DNA of 6,183 nt from SIG710 sp045605745. GTDB taxonomy: Bacteria; Bacillota; Clostridia; Oscillospirales; CAG-272. How positions within the stretch are numbered: the first letter of the stretch is position 1; every line of letters starts with the position of its first letter. The position numbers and the translations under genes are program-made. Shown here piece after piece: positions 1-6,183 of this stretch. The stretch covers positions 1 to 6,183 of the forward strand of contig JAZUQN010000025.1 of the NCBI GenBank assembly GCA_045605745.1. Reading direction: 5' to 3'. Below the pieces are notes generated by a model, which saw only the letters and a program-made list of their open reading frames with translations, did not search any database and was not told the origin of the DNA.

Positions 1-71
1 GCACCGACAGCGGTCAAGCTCTCTGTGTGTGTATTATTTATTTTGCACCGCATTACGGCACAATACATGAT
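1..71 (-). other. Start of an untranslated leader or RNA, cut by the window edge
   Basis: This is the region downstream of the promoter at 72-100. It has short inverted repeats when read on the minus strand: TGTATT (62-67) with AATACA (30-35). Inside them is a small hairpin, GCCG-UAAUG-CGGU. The GCGGT arm (47-51) could instead pair with ACCGC at 10-14. No known RNA family is recognised. It may simply be the 5' leader of the next gene. Confidence 0.3.
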
Positions 72-100
72 ATTTTACCATTGTAATAATCATATGTCAA
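72..100 (-). promoter_or_regulatory. Near-consensus sigma-A promoter reading off the left edge
   Basis: On the minus strand a perfect -35 box TTGACA (95-100) is followed by exactly 17 bases and the -10 box TAAAAT (72-77), which is preceded by TGG (an extended -10 TGn element). Transcription should begin near 63-66 and run left out of the window. It starts 26 bases after the stop of the ylmC-like gene and must serve a gene or RNA outside this window. The roughly 65-base leader that is visible has no start codon with a good ribosome site. Confidence 0.75.
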
Positions 101-126
101 GACCAGACAAAATTATTTACATTTTT

Positions 127-426
127 TTAACATTTTCCTCCAAAAATTCTTTTGTTCCACTTCCCTTTACATTCACATTTACATTCCGATATATTAATTC
201 TAACCAAAACTGCATCCTCTCCCACACATTCAACCTTATCCCAAGGAATTATTATCCTTTCATTATTTCCAAAGCAGAACAAGCCCTGATCCTTTGGCAA
301 AACAATGGCGCAAATTTTCCCATCTTCTGCCGAAAAACGGATATCGCAGGCATAGCCAAGATTTTTCCCATCGCAAAGATTTATAACATTCTTTTCGCTG
401 AGTGTTTCAAGATCAATAATTCTCAT
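127..426 (-). CDS. ylmC: YlmC/YmxH family PRC-barrel protein, cysteine-rich
   Basis: 99 residues from the ATG at 424-426. This start is chosen because the family begins with Met-Arg-(Ile/Leu)-x-(Asp/Glu)-Leu, matching MRIIDLETLSEKNVINLCDG. The PRC-barrel signature is clear: (V/I)INxxDGxxLG at 14-24, an AIVLP strand at 40-44, and IIIPWDKVECVGEDAVLV at 58-75. Proteins of this family are small and are annotated as sporulation-associated in Bacillus and Clostridia, but their biochemical role is not established. Nine of 99 residues are cysteine (18, 27, 39, 51, 67, 82, 84, 86, 99). These include a CxCxC cluster in a basic C-terminal tail and a cysteine as the last residue, which suggests metal binding or disulfide cross-linking (inference). 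It follows the operon terminator by only about 20 bases, so it either depends on read-through or has a promoter inside the preceding gene; I could not identify a convincing one. An in-frame TTG at 442-444 is an alternative start. Confidence 0.85.
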   Translation of the reverse strand: MRIIDLETLSEKNVINLCDGKNLGYACDIRFSAEDGKICAIVLPKDQGLFCFGNNERIIIPWDKVECVGEDAVLVRINISECKCECKGKWNKRIFGGKC

Positions 427-427
427 A

Positions 428-435
428 CTCCCTCC
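428..435 (-). promoter_or_regulatory. Ribosome site fixing the start of the ylmC-like gene
   Basis: GGAGGGAG lies directly upstream of the ATG at 424-426, with four bases (GAGT) between GGAGG and the start codon. The spacing is short but usable. It supports this ATG over the in-frame TTG at 442-444, which would add six residues (MIFGGS) not expected in the family. Confidence 0.6.
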
Positions 436-446
436 AAAAATCAAAT

Positions 447-478
447 AAAAAAACTCCTCCGTATATATATACGAAGGA
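447..478 (-). terminator. Intrinsic terminator of the cvpA-clp-P-ATPase-like operon
   Basis: On the minus strand, seven bases after the TAA of the P-type ATPase homologue, there is a hairpin. It is built on the perfect 14-base palindrome CGTATATATATACG (460-473), extended after one mismatch by four more pairs (TCCT and AGGA, 455-458 with 475-478). One G and then seven consecutive T residues (447-453) follow. This is a classical Rho-independent terminator for leftward transcription. The plus-strand reading lacks a comparable T run, so it is probably one-directional. Its 3' stem arm also contains GGAGGAG, a potential ribosome site for the next gene. Confidence 0.8.
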
Positions 479-484
479 ATTTCT

Positions 485-3154
485 TTAAATGTACCTGTCC
501 GTTACAATAAGCATAACATAACCTATAACAGACACAAGGGGTGCCGCCGCACAAATCTGCCATCCCGGATAAAACACTCCGAAGAACGCACCGAAGACAG
601 GAAATATCATACCGAGAGACATAATCAAAACTATCAGAGCAAATAGCAAGAAAAACGCTTTTTTAATAAATCCGCTACTATTGTCAACTCTTGCAATTAT
701 AAAAAATGCAAATAGCTGTGAAATAGATGTCCCCATTAGAGCAAAAACAGAAAGGAATGAGCCTGTTGCTATATTTGAAGAGCCAAAAACCGCAGTAAGC
801 ATAAGCATAATAGCACCAAGTGCCGCTCCTGAGGCTATGTATTTCGCACTGCTCTTGATCGGGGCACCCAGCATAGTTTCAACATCCGCTATTCTATCTG
901 AAAACTCCGTAGAATGTTTGCCCTTGGCCAAACAAATCATAACAGGTATATCAATAAATGCACCAAGAAAAATAATTTGCACCGCTGTTAAAACCAAGCT
1001 GCCAAACAAGAGCGGTATAATTGCAAGAAAAAGTCGCATAGCAGTTGCAAAAGACAAATATTTATAAAATCTACTCAGAGCCGTACAAGCGTTTTTTGAA
1101 TTAATTACTGCATCCGCAAATGCAGAAAATCCACCACCGACTTTTTGGGGAGCGTTCACAAGCACATCTGCATTTTTTCGTGCGATTTCCGAGGTTGAAA
1201 TATCTGCAACAGAAACAGAAACACTGGCAGAATTCATTGCAGAAATATGCTCAGTGTCAGAGGCGATAACTGCAACCGTACCGTCATCTCCCTTTATGTG
1301 ACGTGTTAATCTGTCAAGGTCTTTTGCATTAAATCCGAGATAAGCACGGTATTGACCGAAATTATCCAATATATCCTTGCTTGATCTGTTAAACAACGAT
1401 GCGTAAGCAATCTCACTCTTCCCTTTCACAACGCCAATGTTAAAGGCAGTGATAACCGAGTCTGCATTTTCGTCTGATATGTAATAAACAGAGATTTCTG
1501 CATCGTTCATTTTCATTATATTTTCAGCAATAGAGCCTGCATAAGGAGCAGAATAAACGATATAGCCCTCAAAAATCAGCTGATTTTGCAACACTCCAAG
1601 TCTCGACAAGCTTGAGCAAGGGCTAACTCGGGAAGCGATCAAGGTGACGCTCTTAGCATTCTTGTTTAACTGCTTTATTGCACGAACAATATCCGACTTT
1701 TTATCATTTTCGAGAGGCAAAGCGCCCTCGGGTGTTCTGATATGAGAACAAAGCGAAAGAATATCCGAGCTTTCCGAAACACAAATCACTCGATATTCCT
1801 CACCGTTTTTTATAAGCGAAGTATCAACGCCCGAATTTTTTCTTTCCGAAAACTCAACCAGAGAATAGCCTTCAAAAAGCTTAGTACGCTCAATGCCCAC
1901 ATCAGCGGCAAATTCAGCAATGGCCTTTGCATTCTTGAAATCATTACTTAATTCCGGAGAAAGCCGGTTTGAACCAATATCAAAATAAGCAGATGTGCCG
2001 AGAAGTGCAAGATCGATAAAGCAATTTATCGCAGCATCATTACTGTTTTTAGCGGTGCTTGCTTCATAAAAACGATTGGCCGCAAAGGCACTTTCAACAT
2101 TCTTTTCTTCACAGCAAAGAGATTTGTTGCTGAAAATCATCACAGAATCTACATAATTCATCTCCTGCAGGGCATCGGGATATTTAATAATTCCGCCACT
2201 CTTTTTATCTGTTTTCTTCATTGCATCAGAATAAAACAGATATGCGATTCCGGTTATGATTTCACTTCCCGAGGTTACGGCAACAGCAAAAAGAATGAGC
2301 AAAATATCGAATATTCCTATATTTTTTCCACCAACAATCATTGCAATTATCGAAACAGGAATCGTTGCAATCAAAACAGCAAGAGTAAACCTTGAAAGCA
2401 GCCTTGAAAACTCGTTTAAAAGCTTAGCTTCTCTTTTTTGAGAAGAAAACGCCTCAAGATTACCAAGCATAAGAGAAATAAAGGTTTTCTTTCCTGTTCT
2501 AACAGCGATAGCTTTGCCCCTTCCGGCGGAGACAACAGAAGCAGCTCCTATCATATTTTTTTGCTCAGCAACTCCCGGCTTTTCTTCCGCTTTCGGCAAA
2601 TAAAATGCATCCTTTTCTGTCAGCATCTTTTTTTCTTTACCGGCAACCTTGCCAACAAACTCAATGGCTCGCATACCCTCGGAACTTATTAGGCGGCAAT
2701 CGCAAGGAACGATATCCCCTTTTTCAAGGAGTATTATATCCCCAAGGACAACGTCAGAACAGTCAACAAAAAAGATTTTACCCGAACGAATGACCCTAGC
2801 TCTTGGCAAAGAATATTCAGCAAACTGTTCAAATCTATGCTTTGAAACAGCATAGCAAACTATTGAAACAAAAAGCGAGGCCAGCGCAAGAACAGCTGCA
2901 GTTACTGCAGTTTTGCCATTGTCAAAAAACGCACTTATTGATGCGGCAAGAACAAACAGAATAACCATAATATCTGCCGCAATTTTAGAAGCATGAATTA
3001 GAGGAGATTGGGTTACTTGCGTGTAAATCGAGCCGCCGTCCCCTCGTCTTCTTCTGCGCTCGGCCTCTTTTATATCGAGACCGGAAGAGATATTGGTATT
3101 CAGTTTTTTCTCGGCATCCTCAATTGATAAAGAATACCATCTCTCGTTAATCAT
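485..3154 (-). CDS. P2-type (calcium-type) cation ATPase homologue lacking catalytic motifs; probable pseudoenzyme
   Basis: 889 residues, complete, with AAAGGA 8 bases before the ATG and 16 bases after the Clp stop. The order matches P2-type ATPases: an N-terminal cation-ATPase domain (WYSLSIEDAEKKL at 6-18), TM1-2 (about 56-104), an A domain with KGDIVPCDCRL at 145-155, TM3-4 (about 256-308), the P and N domains (about 310-700), and roughly six C-terminal membrane segments (about 703-886). Active-site motifs are replaced where they should fall. DKTGT is NKSLC (343-347, Asp to Asn), TGES is AGKE (171-174), PEGL in TM4 is SGSE (295-298), and KGAP is VSES (459-462). DPPR is SAPY (535-538), TGD is ISD (559-561), and TGDGVND is IASDTEH (630-636). 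Kept features include FSERK (435-439) in the N domain, D561, and an acidic residue in TM6 (D735). Without the aspartyl-phosphate site it cannot pump by the known cycle, so a sensing, scaffolding or regulatory role is inferred. The unbroken frame and full membrane set argue against simple decay. Fold assignment is strong; function is unknown. Confidence 0.88.
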   Translation of the reverse strand: MINERWYSLSIEDAEKKLNTNISSGLDIKEAERRRRRGDGGSIYTQVTQSPLIHASKIAADIMVILFVLAASISAFFDNGKTAVTAAVLALASLFVSIVCYAVSKHRFEQFAEYSLPRARVIRSGKIFFVDCSDVVLGDIILLEKGDIVPCDCRLISSEGMRAIEFVGKVAGKEKKMLTEKDAFYLPKAEEKPGVAEQKNMIGAASVVSAGRGKAIAVRTGKKTFISLMLGNLEAFSSQKREAKLLNEFSRLLSRFTLAVLIATIPVSIIAMIVGGKNIGIFDILLILFAVAVTSGSEIITGIAYLFYSDAMKKTDKKSGGIIKYPDALQEMNYVDSVMIFSNKSLCCEEKNVESAFAANRFYEASTAKNSNDAAINCFIDLALLGTSAYFDIGSNRLSPELSNDFKNAKAIAEFAADVGIERTKLFEGYSLVEFSERKNSGVDTSLIKNGEEYRVICVSESSDILSLCSHIRTPEGALPLENDKKSDIVRAIKQLNKNAKSVTLIASRVSPCSSLSRLGVLQNQLIFEGYIVYSAPYAGSIAENIMKMNDAEISVYYISDENADSVITAFNIGVVKGKSEIAYASLFNRSSKDILDNFGQYRAYLGFNAKDLDRLTRHIKGDDGTVAVIASDTEHISAMNSASVSVSVADISTSEIARKNADVLVNAPQKVGGGFSAFADAVINSKNACTALSRFYKYLSFATAMRLFLAIIPLLFGSLVLTAVQIIFLGAFIDIPVMICLAKGKHSTEFSDRIADVETMLGAPIKSSAKYIASGAALGAIMLMLTAVFGSSNIATGSFLSVFALMGTSISQLFAFFIIARVDNSSGFIKKAFFLLFALIVLIMSLGMIFPVFGAFFGVFYPGWQICAAAPLVSVIGYVMLIVTDRYI

Positions 3155-3170
3155 TTTTTACATCCTTTTT

Positions 3171-5459
3171 TTACATACAGGCAATAGTAAGCTCACCGTC
3201 TTTAACACCGATATATGCCTGAGTATATGTCTGTTTATAGTCCGAAATTATTAGCTCAGCCAGTTTATCTTCAATATTTGTCTGAATATATCTGCGCATA
3301 TTACGAGCTCCAAATTTAGATGAAAAGGATTTTTCTGCAATAAGAGCAAGCGTCTCCTCTGTGTAGGTAAGTTTAATATCCTTTTCGGATAAAACAGAAG
3401 CAAGCTCGCCTACCATTATGCCTGCAATCTTTTTAAAATCATCCCTATCAAGAGAACGGAAGGTTATAATTTCATCAACACGGTTGATAAATTCAGGACG
3501 AAGGAAAGAAGAAAGAGCCTTTTCTGTCTTAGCCTCGGCAATCTCATTGTTGTCAACGGAGAAGCCTGCATATGAGGTACTTCTGTCAGATCCTGCATTT
3601 GTCGTCATAACTATAACCGTATTTTCAAAATTTACGGTCTTGCCGTGAGCGTCAGTGATCCTTCCATCGTCTAGTATCTGAAGCAAAATATTAAGAACAT
3701 CAGGATGTGCCTTTTCTATCTCATCAAACAAAACAACGGAATATGGCTTGCGGCGTATTTTTTCTGTTAGCTGTCCTGCCTCATCATATCCAACATATCC
3801 TGGAGGTGCACCTATAATTCTTGAAACAGAATGCTTTTCCATAAACTCGGACATATCAAGTCTTATAAGTGTTTCCGGAGAATTAAAGAGATCGGACGCC
3901 AAGGTTTTAACAAGCTCGGTTTTTCCAACTCCGGTAGGACCTGCAAAAATAAAGGATACCGGCTTTTTCTTATATGAAATACCTGCCCTTCCCCGTTTTA
4001 TTGCCTTTGAAACCGCTTCAACCGCCTTGTCCTGTCCAACAATGCGTTTTTTAAGTCGTTCTTCAAGCTTGTCGATCTTCTCAAATTCATTTTCCGTTAC
4101 ATTGCTTGCAGGAATACCTGTCCAAATTTCTATTACATCTGCAAGATCCGCAACGCCCATTGTTACATTTGCGCACAAAGGCTCAATTTCCTTGAGGCGC
4201 TCAGACAAACGCAGCTCCTCAGCCTTATAATTTGCTATAAGCTCATATTTTTTAGACTCTTCGGAGCTATTTTCTGCCGTGCTCTCGTTTTCGCATTTTT
4301 CTCGCTCGCTCTTTATAGAAAGGAGCTTTTCTCTTATTTCATAGCTTTCGCCTATCTCTGCGGTATTTATTGAAAGATTAGCAGCCGCCTCGTCAAGCAG
4401 GTCAATAGCCTTGTCGGGTAAATATCTATCGGTTATATATCTTTCCGACATTCTGACCGCCTTGTCAAGTATGGCATCAGGGACCTTTATCATATGAAAA
4501 TCCTCATAATAATGCTTGATTCCCTTAAGCATTTCAATGCTTTCTTCAATTGAAGGTTCATTTACCATAACCGGCTGGAAGCGTCTTTCAAGTGCGGCAT
4601 CCTTTTCAATATATTTTCTATACTCTCTTAGAGTTGTTGCGCCGATAACCTGAATTTCACCCCGAGAAAGTGCAGGCTTTAAAATATTTGCCGCATTCAT
4701 GCTTCCCTCTGCATCTCCGGAACCAACTATATTATGAACCTCATCAATAACAAGGATAACATTGCCGGCTTCCCTGACTTCGTTTATAAGTCCCTGCATT
4801 CTCTGCTCAAACTGACCGCGAAACTGAGTCCCGGCTACAATAGCAGTGAGATCCACAAGATACACTTGATGATTTTTCAGTTTAAAAGGAACATCGTTTG
4901 CGGCAATTTTTTGTGCCAATGCTTCTGCAATTGCAGTTTTTCCAACGCCGGGCTCTCCAATAAGACAGGGATTGTTTTTCTGTCTGCGGCAAAGAATCTG
5001 AATAACTCTTTGAAGCTCGCGCTCTCTGCCAACTATTCTGTCAAGCTCGCCATCAAGTGCCCTTTTTGTAAGATTGCGACAATAGGTATCAAGAAATTTT
5101 TTCTTTCTATCCTTTTGGGGTTGACCGTTTTGTTTTTTAGAGATATTTCCGCTAACATTTCCCTCCGGACCGCCCTTGCCCATAAGCTTATTGAAATCTA
5201 TTGCAGGTGCACCCCCATCAATTGCTTCAATATCAAAATCACCGCTTTCAAGCATCTGGTTCATGTTCTCTTCCATTTCCTCCATCTGCTCTGCATCAAG
5301 ACCGAATTTTCCAAGAACACCGCCAAGCATATTGTCGATCGGCATACCTATCTCTTTGGCGCATTTTATGCAATATCCGCGGCTTTTACTTTCCCCGTTT
5401 TCATTAGTTGTGGCAAATATAACAGCAACCCTTTTGTTGCATCTGGAACAAAGTACCAT
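3171..5459 (-). CDS. clpE: ClpE-like zinc-finger Clp ATPase (Hsp100 unfoldase of a ClpP protease)
   Basis: This is a complete 762-residue class 1 Clp/Hsp100 ATPase. Such proteins form hexameric cytoplasmic rings that unfold proteins and feed them to ClpP. The N-terminus has a Cys4 zinc finger (C4, C7, C30, C33) in place of the repeated Clp_N domain of ClpC and ClpA, which is the hallmark of ClpE. A linker rich in Glu and Met (about 57-71) and a Lys-rich stretch lead to D1. D1 has Walker A G168-T175, Walker B with D239-E240, pore loop QFRG at 212-215 and arginine fingers R292/R293. A short coiled M domain with a UVR-like part lies at about 371-427. D2 has Walker A G507-T514, pore loop GYVGY at 554-558, Walker B with D579-E580 and sensor-2 R719 in GAR. 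AGF at 631-633 sits where the ClpP-docking loop is expected. Both ATPase sites look active. In Bacillus, ClpE is under CtsR control; no CtsR site is visible here because the operon start lies outside the window. It is slightly longer than Bacillus ClpE (about 700 residues), mostly in the linker. Family is certain; the ClpE assignment rests on the N-terminus. Confidence 0.93.
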   Translation of the reverse strand: MVLCSRCNKRVAVIFATTNENGESKSRGYCIKCAKEIGMPIDNMLGGVLGKFGLDAEQMEEMEENMNQMLESGDFDIEAIDGGAPAIDFNKLMGKGGPEGNVSGNISKKQNGQPQKDRKKKFLDTYCRNLTKRALDGELDRIVGRERELQRVIQILCRRQKNNPCLIGEPGVGKTAIAEALAQKIAANDVPFKLKNHQVYLVDLTAIVAGTQFRGQFEQRMQGLINEVREAGNVILVIDEVHNIVGSGDAEGSMNAANILKPALSRGEIQVIGATTLREYRKYIEKDAALERRFQPVMVNEPSIEESIEMLKGIKHYYEDFHMIKVPDAILDKAVRMSERYITDRYLPDKAIDLLDEAAANLSINTAEIGESYEIREKLLSIKSEREKCENESTAENSSEESKKYELIANYKAEELRLSERLKEIEPLCANVTMGVADLADVIEIWTGIPASNVTENEFEKIDKLEERLKKRIVGQDKAVEAVSKAIKRGRAGISYKKKPVSFIFAGPTGVGKTELVKTLASDLFNSPETLIRLDMSEFMEKHSVSRIIGAPPGYVGYDEAGQLTEKIRRKPYSVVLFDEIEKAHPDVLNILLQILDDGRITDAHGKTVNFENTVIVMTTNAGSDRSTSYAGFSVDNNEIAEAKTEKALSSFLRPEFINRVDEIITFRSLDRDDFKKIAGIMVGELASVLSEKDIKLTYTEETLALIAEKSFSSKFGARNMRRYIQTNIEDKLAELIISDYKQTYTQAYIGVKDGELTIACM

Positions 5460-5470
5460 ACAGAATAAAA

Positions 5471-5479
5471 TCCCCCTTA
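5471..5479 (-). promoter_or_regulatory. Ribosome site of the Clp gene overlapping the cvpA stop codon
   Basis: On the minus strand the cvpA stop codon TAA runs directly into GGGGGA, giving TAAGGGGGA. This is followed by 11 bases and the ATG at 5457-5459. The purine run AAGGGGGA is a good Shine-Dalgarno sequence, and the overlap suggests the Clp gene is read from the same messenger and may be translationally coupled to cvpA. Confidence 0.7.
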
Positions 5480-6183
5480 AGCTTTAGGAGCGGCAAAACC
5501 AAACATGAAATTGTCGCTGACATATTTAACGATATAAGTGCTTTCTACAACATTAGAACCAAGAAGACCGGGCTTAACAGCACTGATGGCATCAACACCG
5601 ATTGTCACAAGATTACAGTATACCCAAACGAGTATAATTCCGGATATAATTCCAAAAACAAATCCCAACGCCTTGTCAACACCCGAAATAACCGGAAGCT
5701 TTGTAATAAGCCCTAAAATCCAAACAACAATTGAAAGAACAATCATACTGACAATAAAAAGAGCTATGAAAGCAAGGATATCGGAAACGGTATGTACAAC
5801 ATCACCCGTTATAGAATGTGCAAGCTCATTCACACTGCTTTCGTTAGCAGAGCTGAATCCGCCAAAACGTTCAGCAAGGGCTTCGCGGCTTGCTCCATAT
5901 CTGTTAAGTATATCAGAAAACTCAGTTGGCATATCCGAAAACAGCTTACTTAAATCAAAACCGTTCATAGATTTTTGAGCAAGAATATTAAGACGACTTG
6001 CCACTGTATCGGTAATAGTCCTCTCGACAAAGGAAGTTCTGAAAAAATATGCGACACTTGGCATAAAAATATATGCAATTATAACAGACAAAACTACCTT
6101 TAAAGTTCCGAAAAAGGATTTAAAAAATCCCTTTGTACGGCAGGACACTACCGTGAGAAAAAAAATCAAAACTGCAATTAAAG
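5477..6183 (-). CDS. cvpA: CvpA family membrane protein, 5' end outside the window
   Basis: About 234 codons are visible, ending in TAA at 5477-5479. The frame stays open to the right edge (Leu-Ile-Ala-Val precedes the TTG at 6167-6169), so that TTG is not the real start and a short N-terminal piece is missing. The layout is that of CvpA proteins. The end of a first hydrophobic segment is followed by the short loop SCRTKGFFKS, matching the family's Gly-x-x-(Lys/Arg)-Gly-Phe turn. A second membrane segment follows, then a roughly 90-residue polar helical region. Next comes a long hydrophobic segment, then PVISGVDKALGFVFGIISG, which matches the family's Pro-Val-Ile-Gly-x-(Val/Ile)-(Asp/Asn)-(Arg/Lys)-x-Leu-Gly signature and leads into the last membrane segment. 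CvpA proteins are inner-membrane proteins of poorly defined role, linked to colicin V export in E. coli and to envelope stress elsewhere. Its stop codon lies in the ribosome site of the Clp gene 17 bases on, so the two are probably co-transcribed. Confidence 0.85.
   Translation of the reverse strand, partial: LIAVLIFFLTVVSCRTKGFFKSFFGTLKVVLSVIIAYIFMPSVAYFFRTSFVERTITDTVASRLNILAQKSMNGFDLSKLFSDMPTEFSDILNRYGASREALAERFGGFSSANESSVNELAHSITGDVVHTVSDILAFIALFIVSMIVLSIVVWILGLITKLPVISGVDKALGFVFGIISGIILVWVYCNLVTIGVDAISAVKPGLLGSNVVESTYIVKYVSDNFMFGFAAPKA

Noticed and set aside
460..473. The 14-base palindrome as a repressor operator
   Set aside because: Its position after a stop codon and before a T run is fully explained by an intrinsic terminator.
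25..510. Plus-strand reading frame of 161 codons
   Set aside because: It is antisense to the ylmC-like gene and crosses the terminator. It is rich in Phe, Ile and Asn from AT-rich sequence and has no recognisable domain.
490..545. Possible promoter for the ylmC-like gene inside the end of the ATPase homologue (TTGTGT, 16 bases, TATGCT on the minus strand)
   Set aside because: Both boxes are weak matches, and any transcript would have to pass the strong terminator before reaching the gene.
485..3154. Treating the P-type ATPase homologue as a pseudogene
   Set aside because: There is no frameshift or internal stop, the ribosome site is good, and all domains and membrane segments are present. 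The loss is confined to active-site motifs, which fits a pseudoenzyme better than decay.
3748..4230. Plus-strand reading frame of 160 codons
   Set aside because: It is a shadow of the D2 region of the Clp ATPase; the opposite strand encodes conserved Walker and pore-loop motifs.
4734..5468. Plus-strand reading frame of 244 codons
   Set aside because: It lies wholly antisense to the well-supported Clp gene, its product has no recognisable motif, and no ribosome site supports it.
5538..5978. Plus-strand reading frame of 146 codons
   Set aside because: It is antisense to the CvpA-family gene, whose membrane segments and signature are clear on the minus strand.
6167..6169. TTG as the start codon of the CvpA-family gene
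   Set aside because: The frame is open upstream to the window edge with hydrophobic residues that continue the first membrane segment, so the true start lies outside.

Overview
The window is an AT-rich stretch with all genes on the minus strand, so transcription runs from right to left. It looks like a low-GC endospore-forming Firmicute of the class Clostridia. The evidence is strong GGAGG-type ribosome sites, a ClpE-like zinc-finger Clp ATPase, and a YlmC/YmxH-type PRC-barrel protein. This lineage call is inferred from gene content only.

From right to left there are four genes. First is the 3' part of a CvpA-family membrane protein gene, cut by the right window edge. Next is a complete 762-residue Clp/Hsp100 unfoldase with an N-terminal Cys4 zinc finger and two intact AAA+ modules. 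Third is a complete 889-residue protein with the full architecture of a P2-type (calcium-type) cation ATPase. Last is a 99-residue, very cysteine-rich YlmC/YmxH protein. The first three genes are separated by only 16-17 bases, with the cvpA stop codon inside the ribosome site of the Clp gene, so they are very probably one operon. A strong intrinsic terminator closes it at about 447-478, just upstream of the ylmC-like gene. To the left of that gene, a near-consensus vegetative promoter (72-100) fires towards the left edge at something outside the window.

The most notable object is the P-type ATPase homologue. Its reading frame, A domain, N/P-domain outline and about ten membrane segments are intact. 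Yet almost every catalytic motif of the family is replaced: the phosphorylated Asp of DKTGT is Asn, and TGES, PEGL, KGAP, DPPR and TGDGxND are all gone. It therefore reads as a pseudoenzyme retained as a full-length membrane protein, not a decaying gene. Its apparent co-transcription with an intact, probably ClpP-coupled unfoldase suggests a membrane sensor, scaffold or adaptor working with a proteolytic machine. That functional link is a hypothesis, not something the sequence proves.

The only stretch without a gene that could hold something else is 1-126. It contains the leftward promoter and the start of its leader. No tRNA, rRNA, CRISPR array, insertion sequence or other mobile element is visible.
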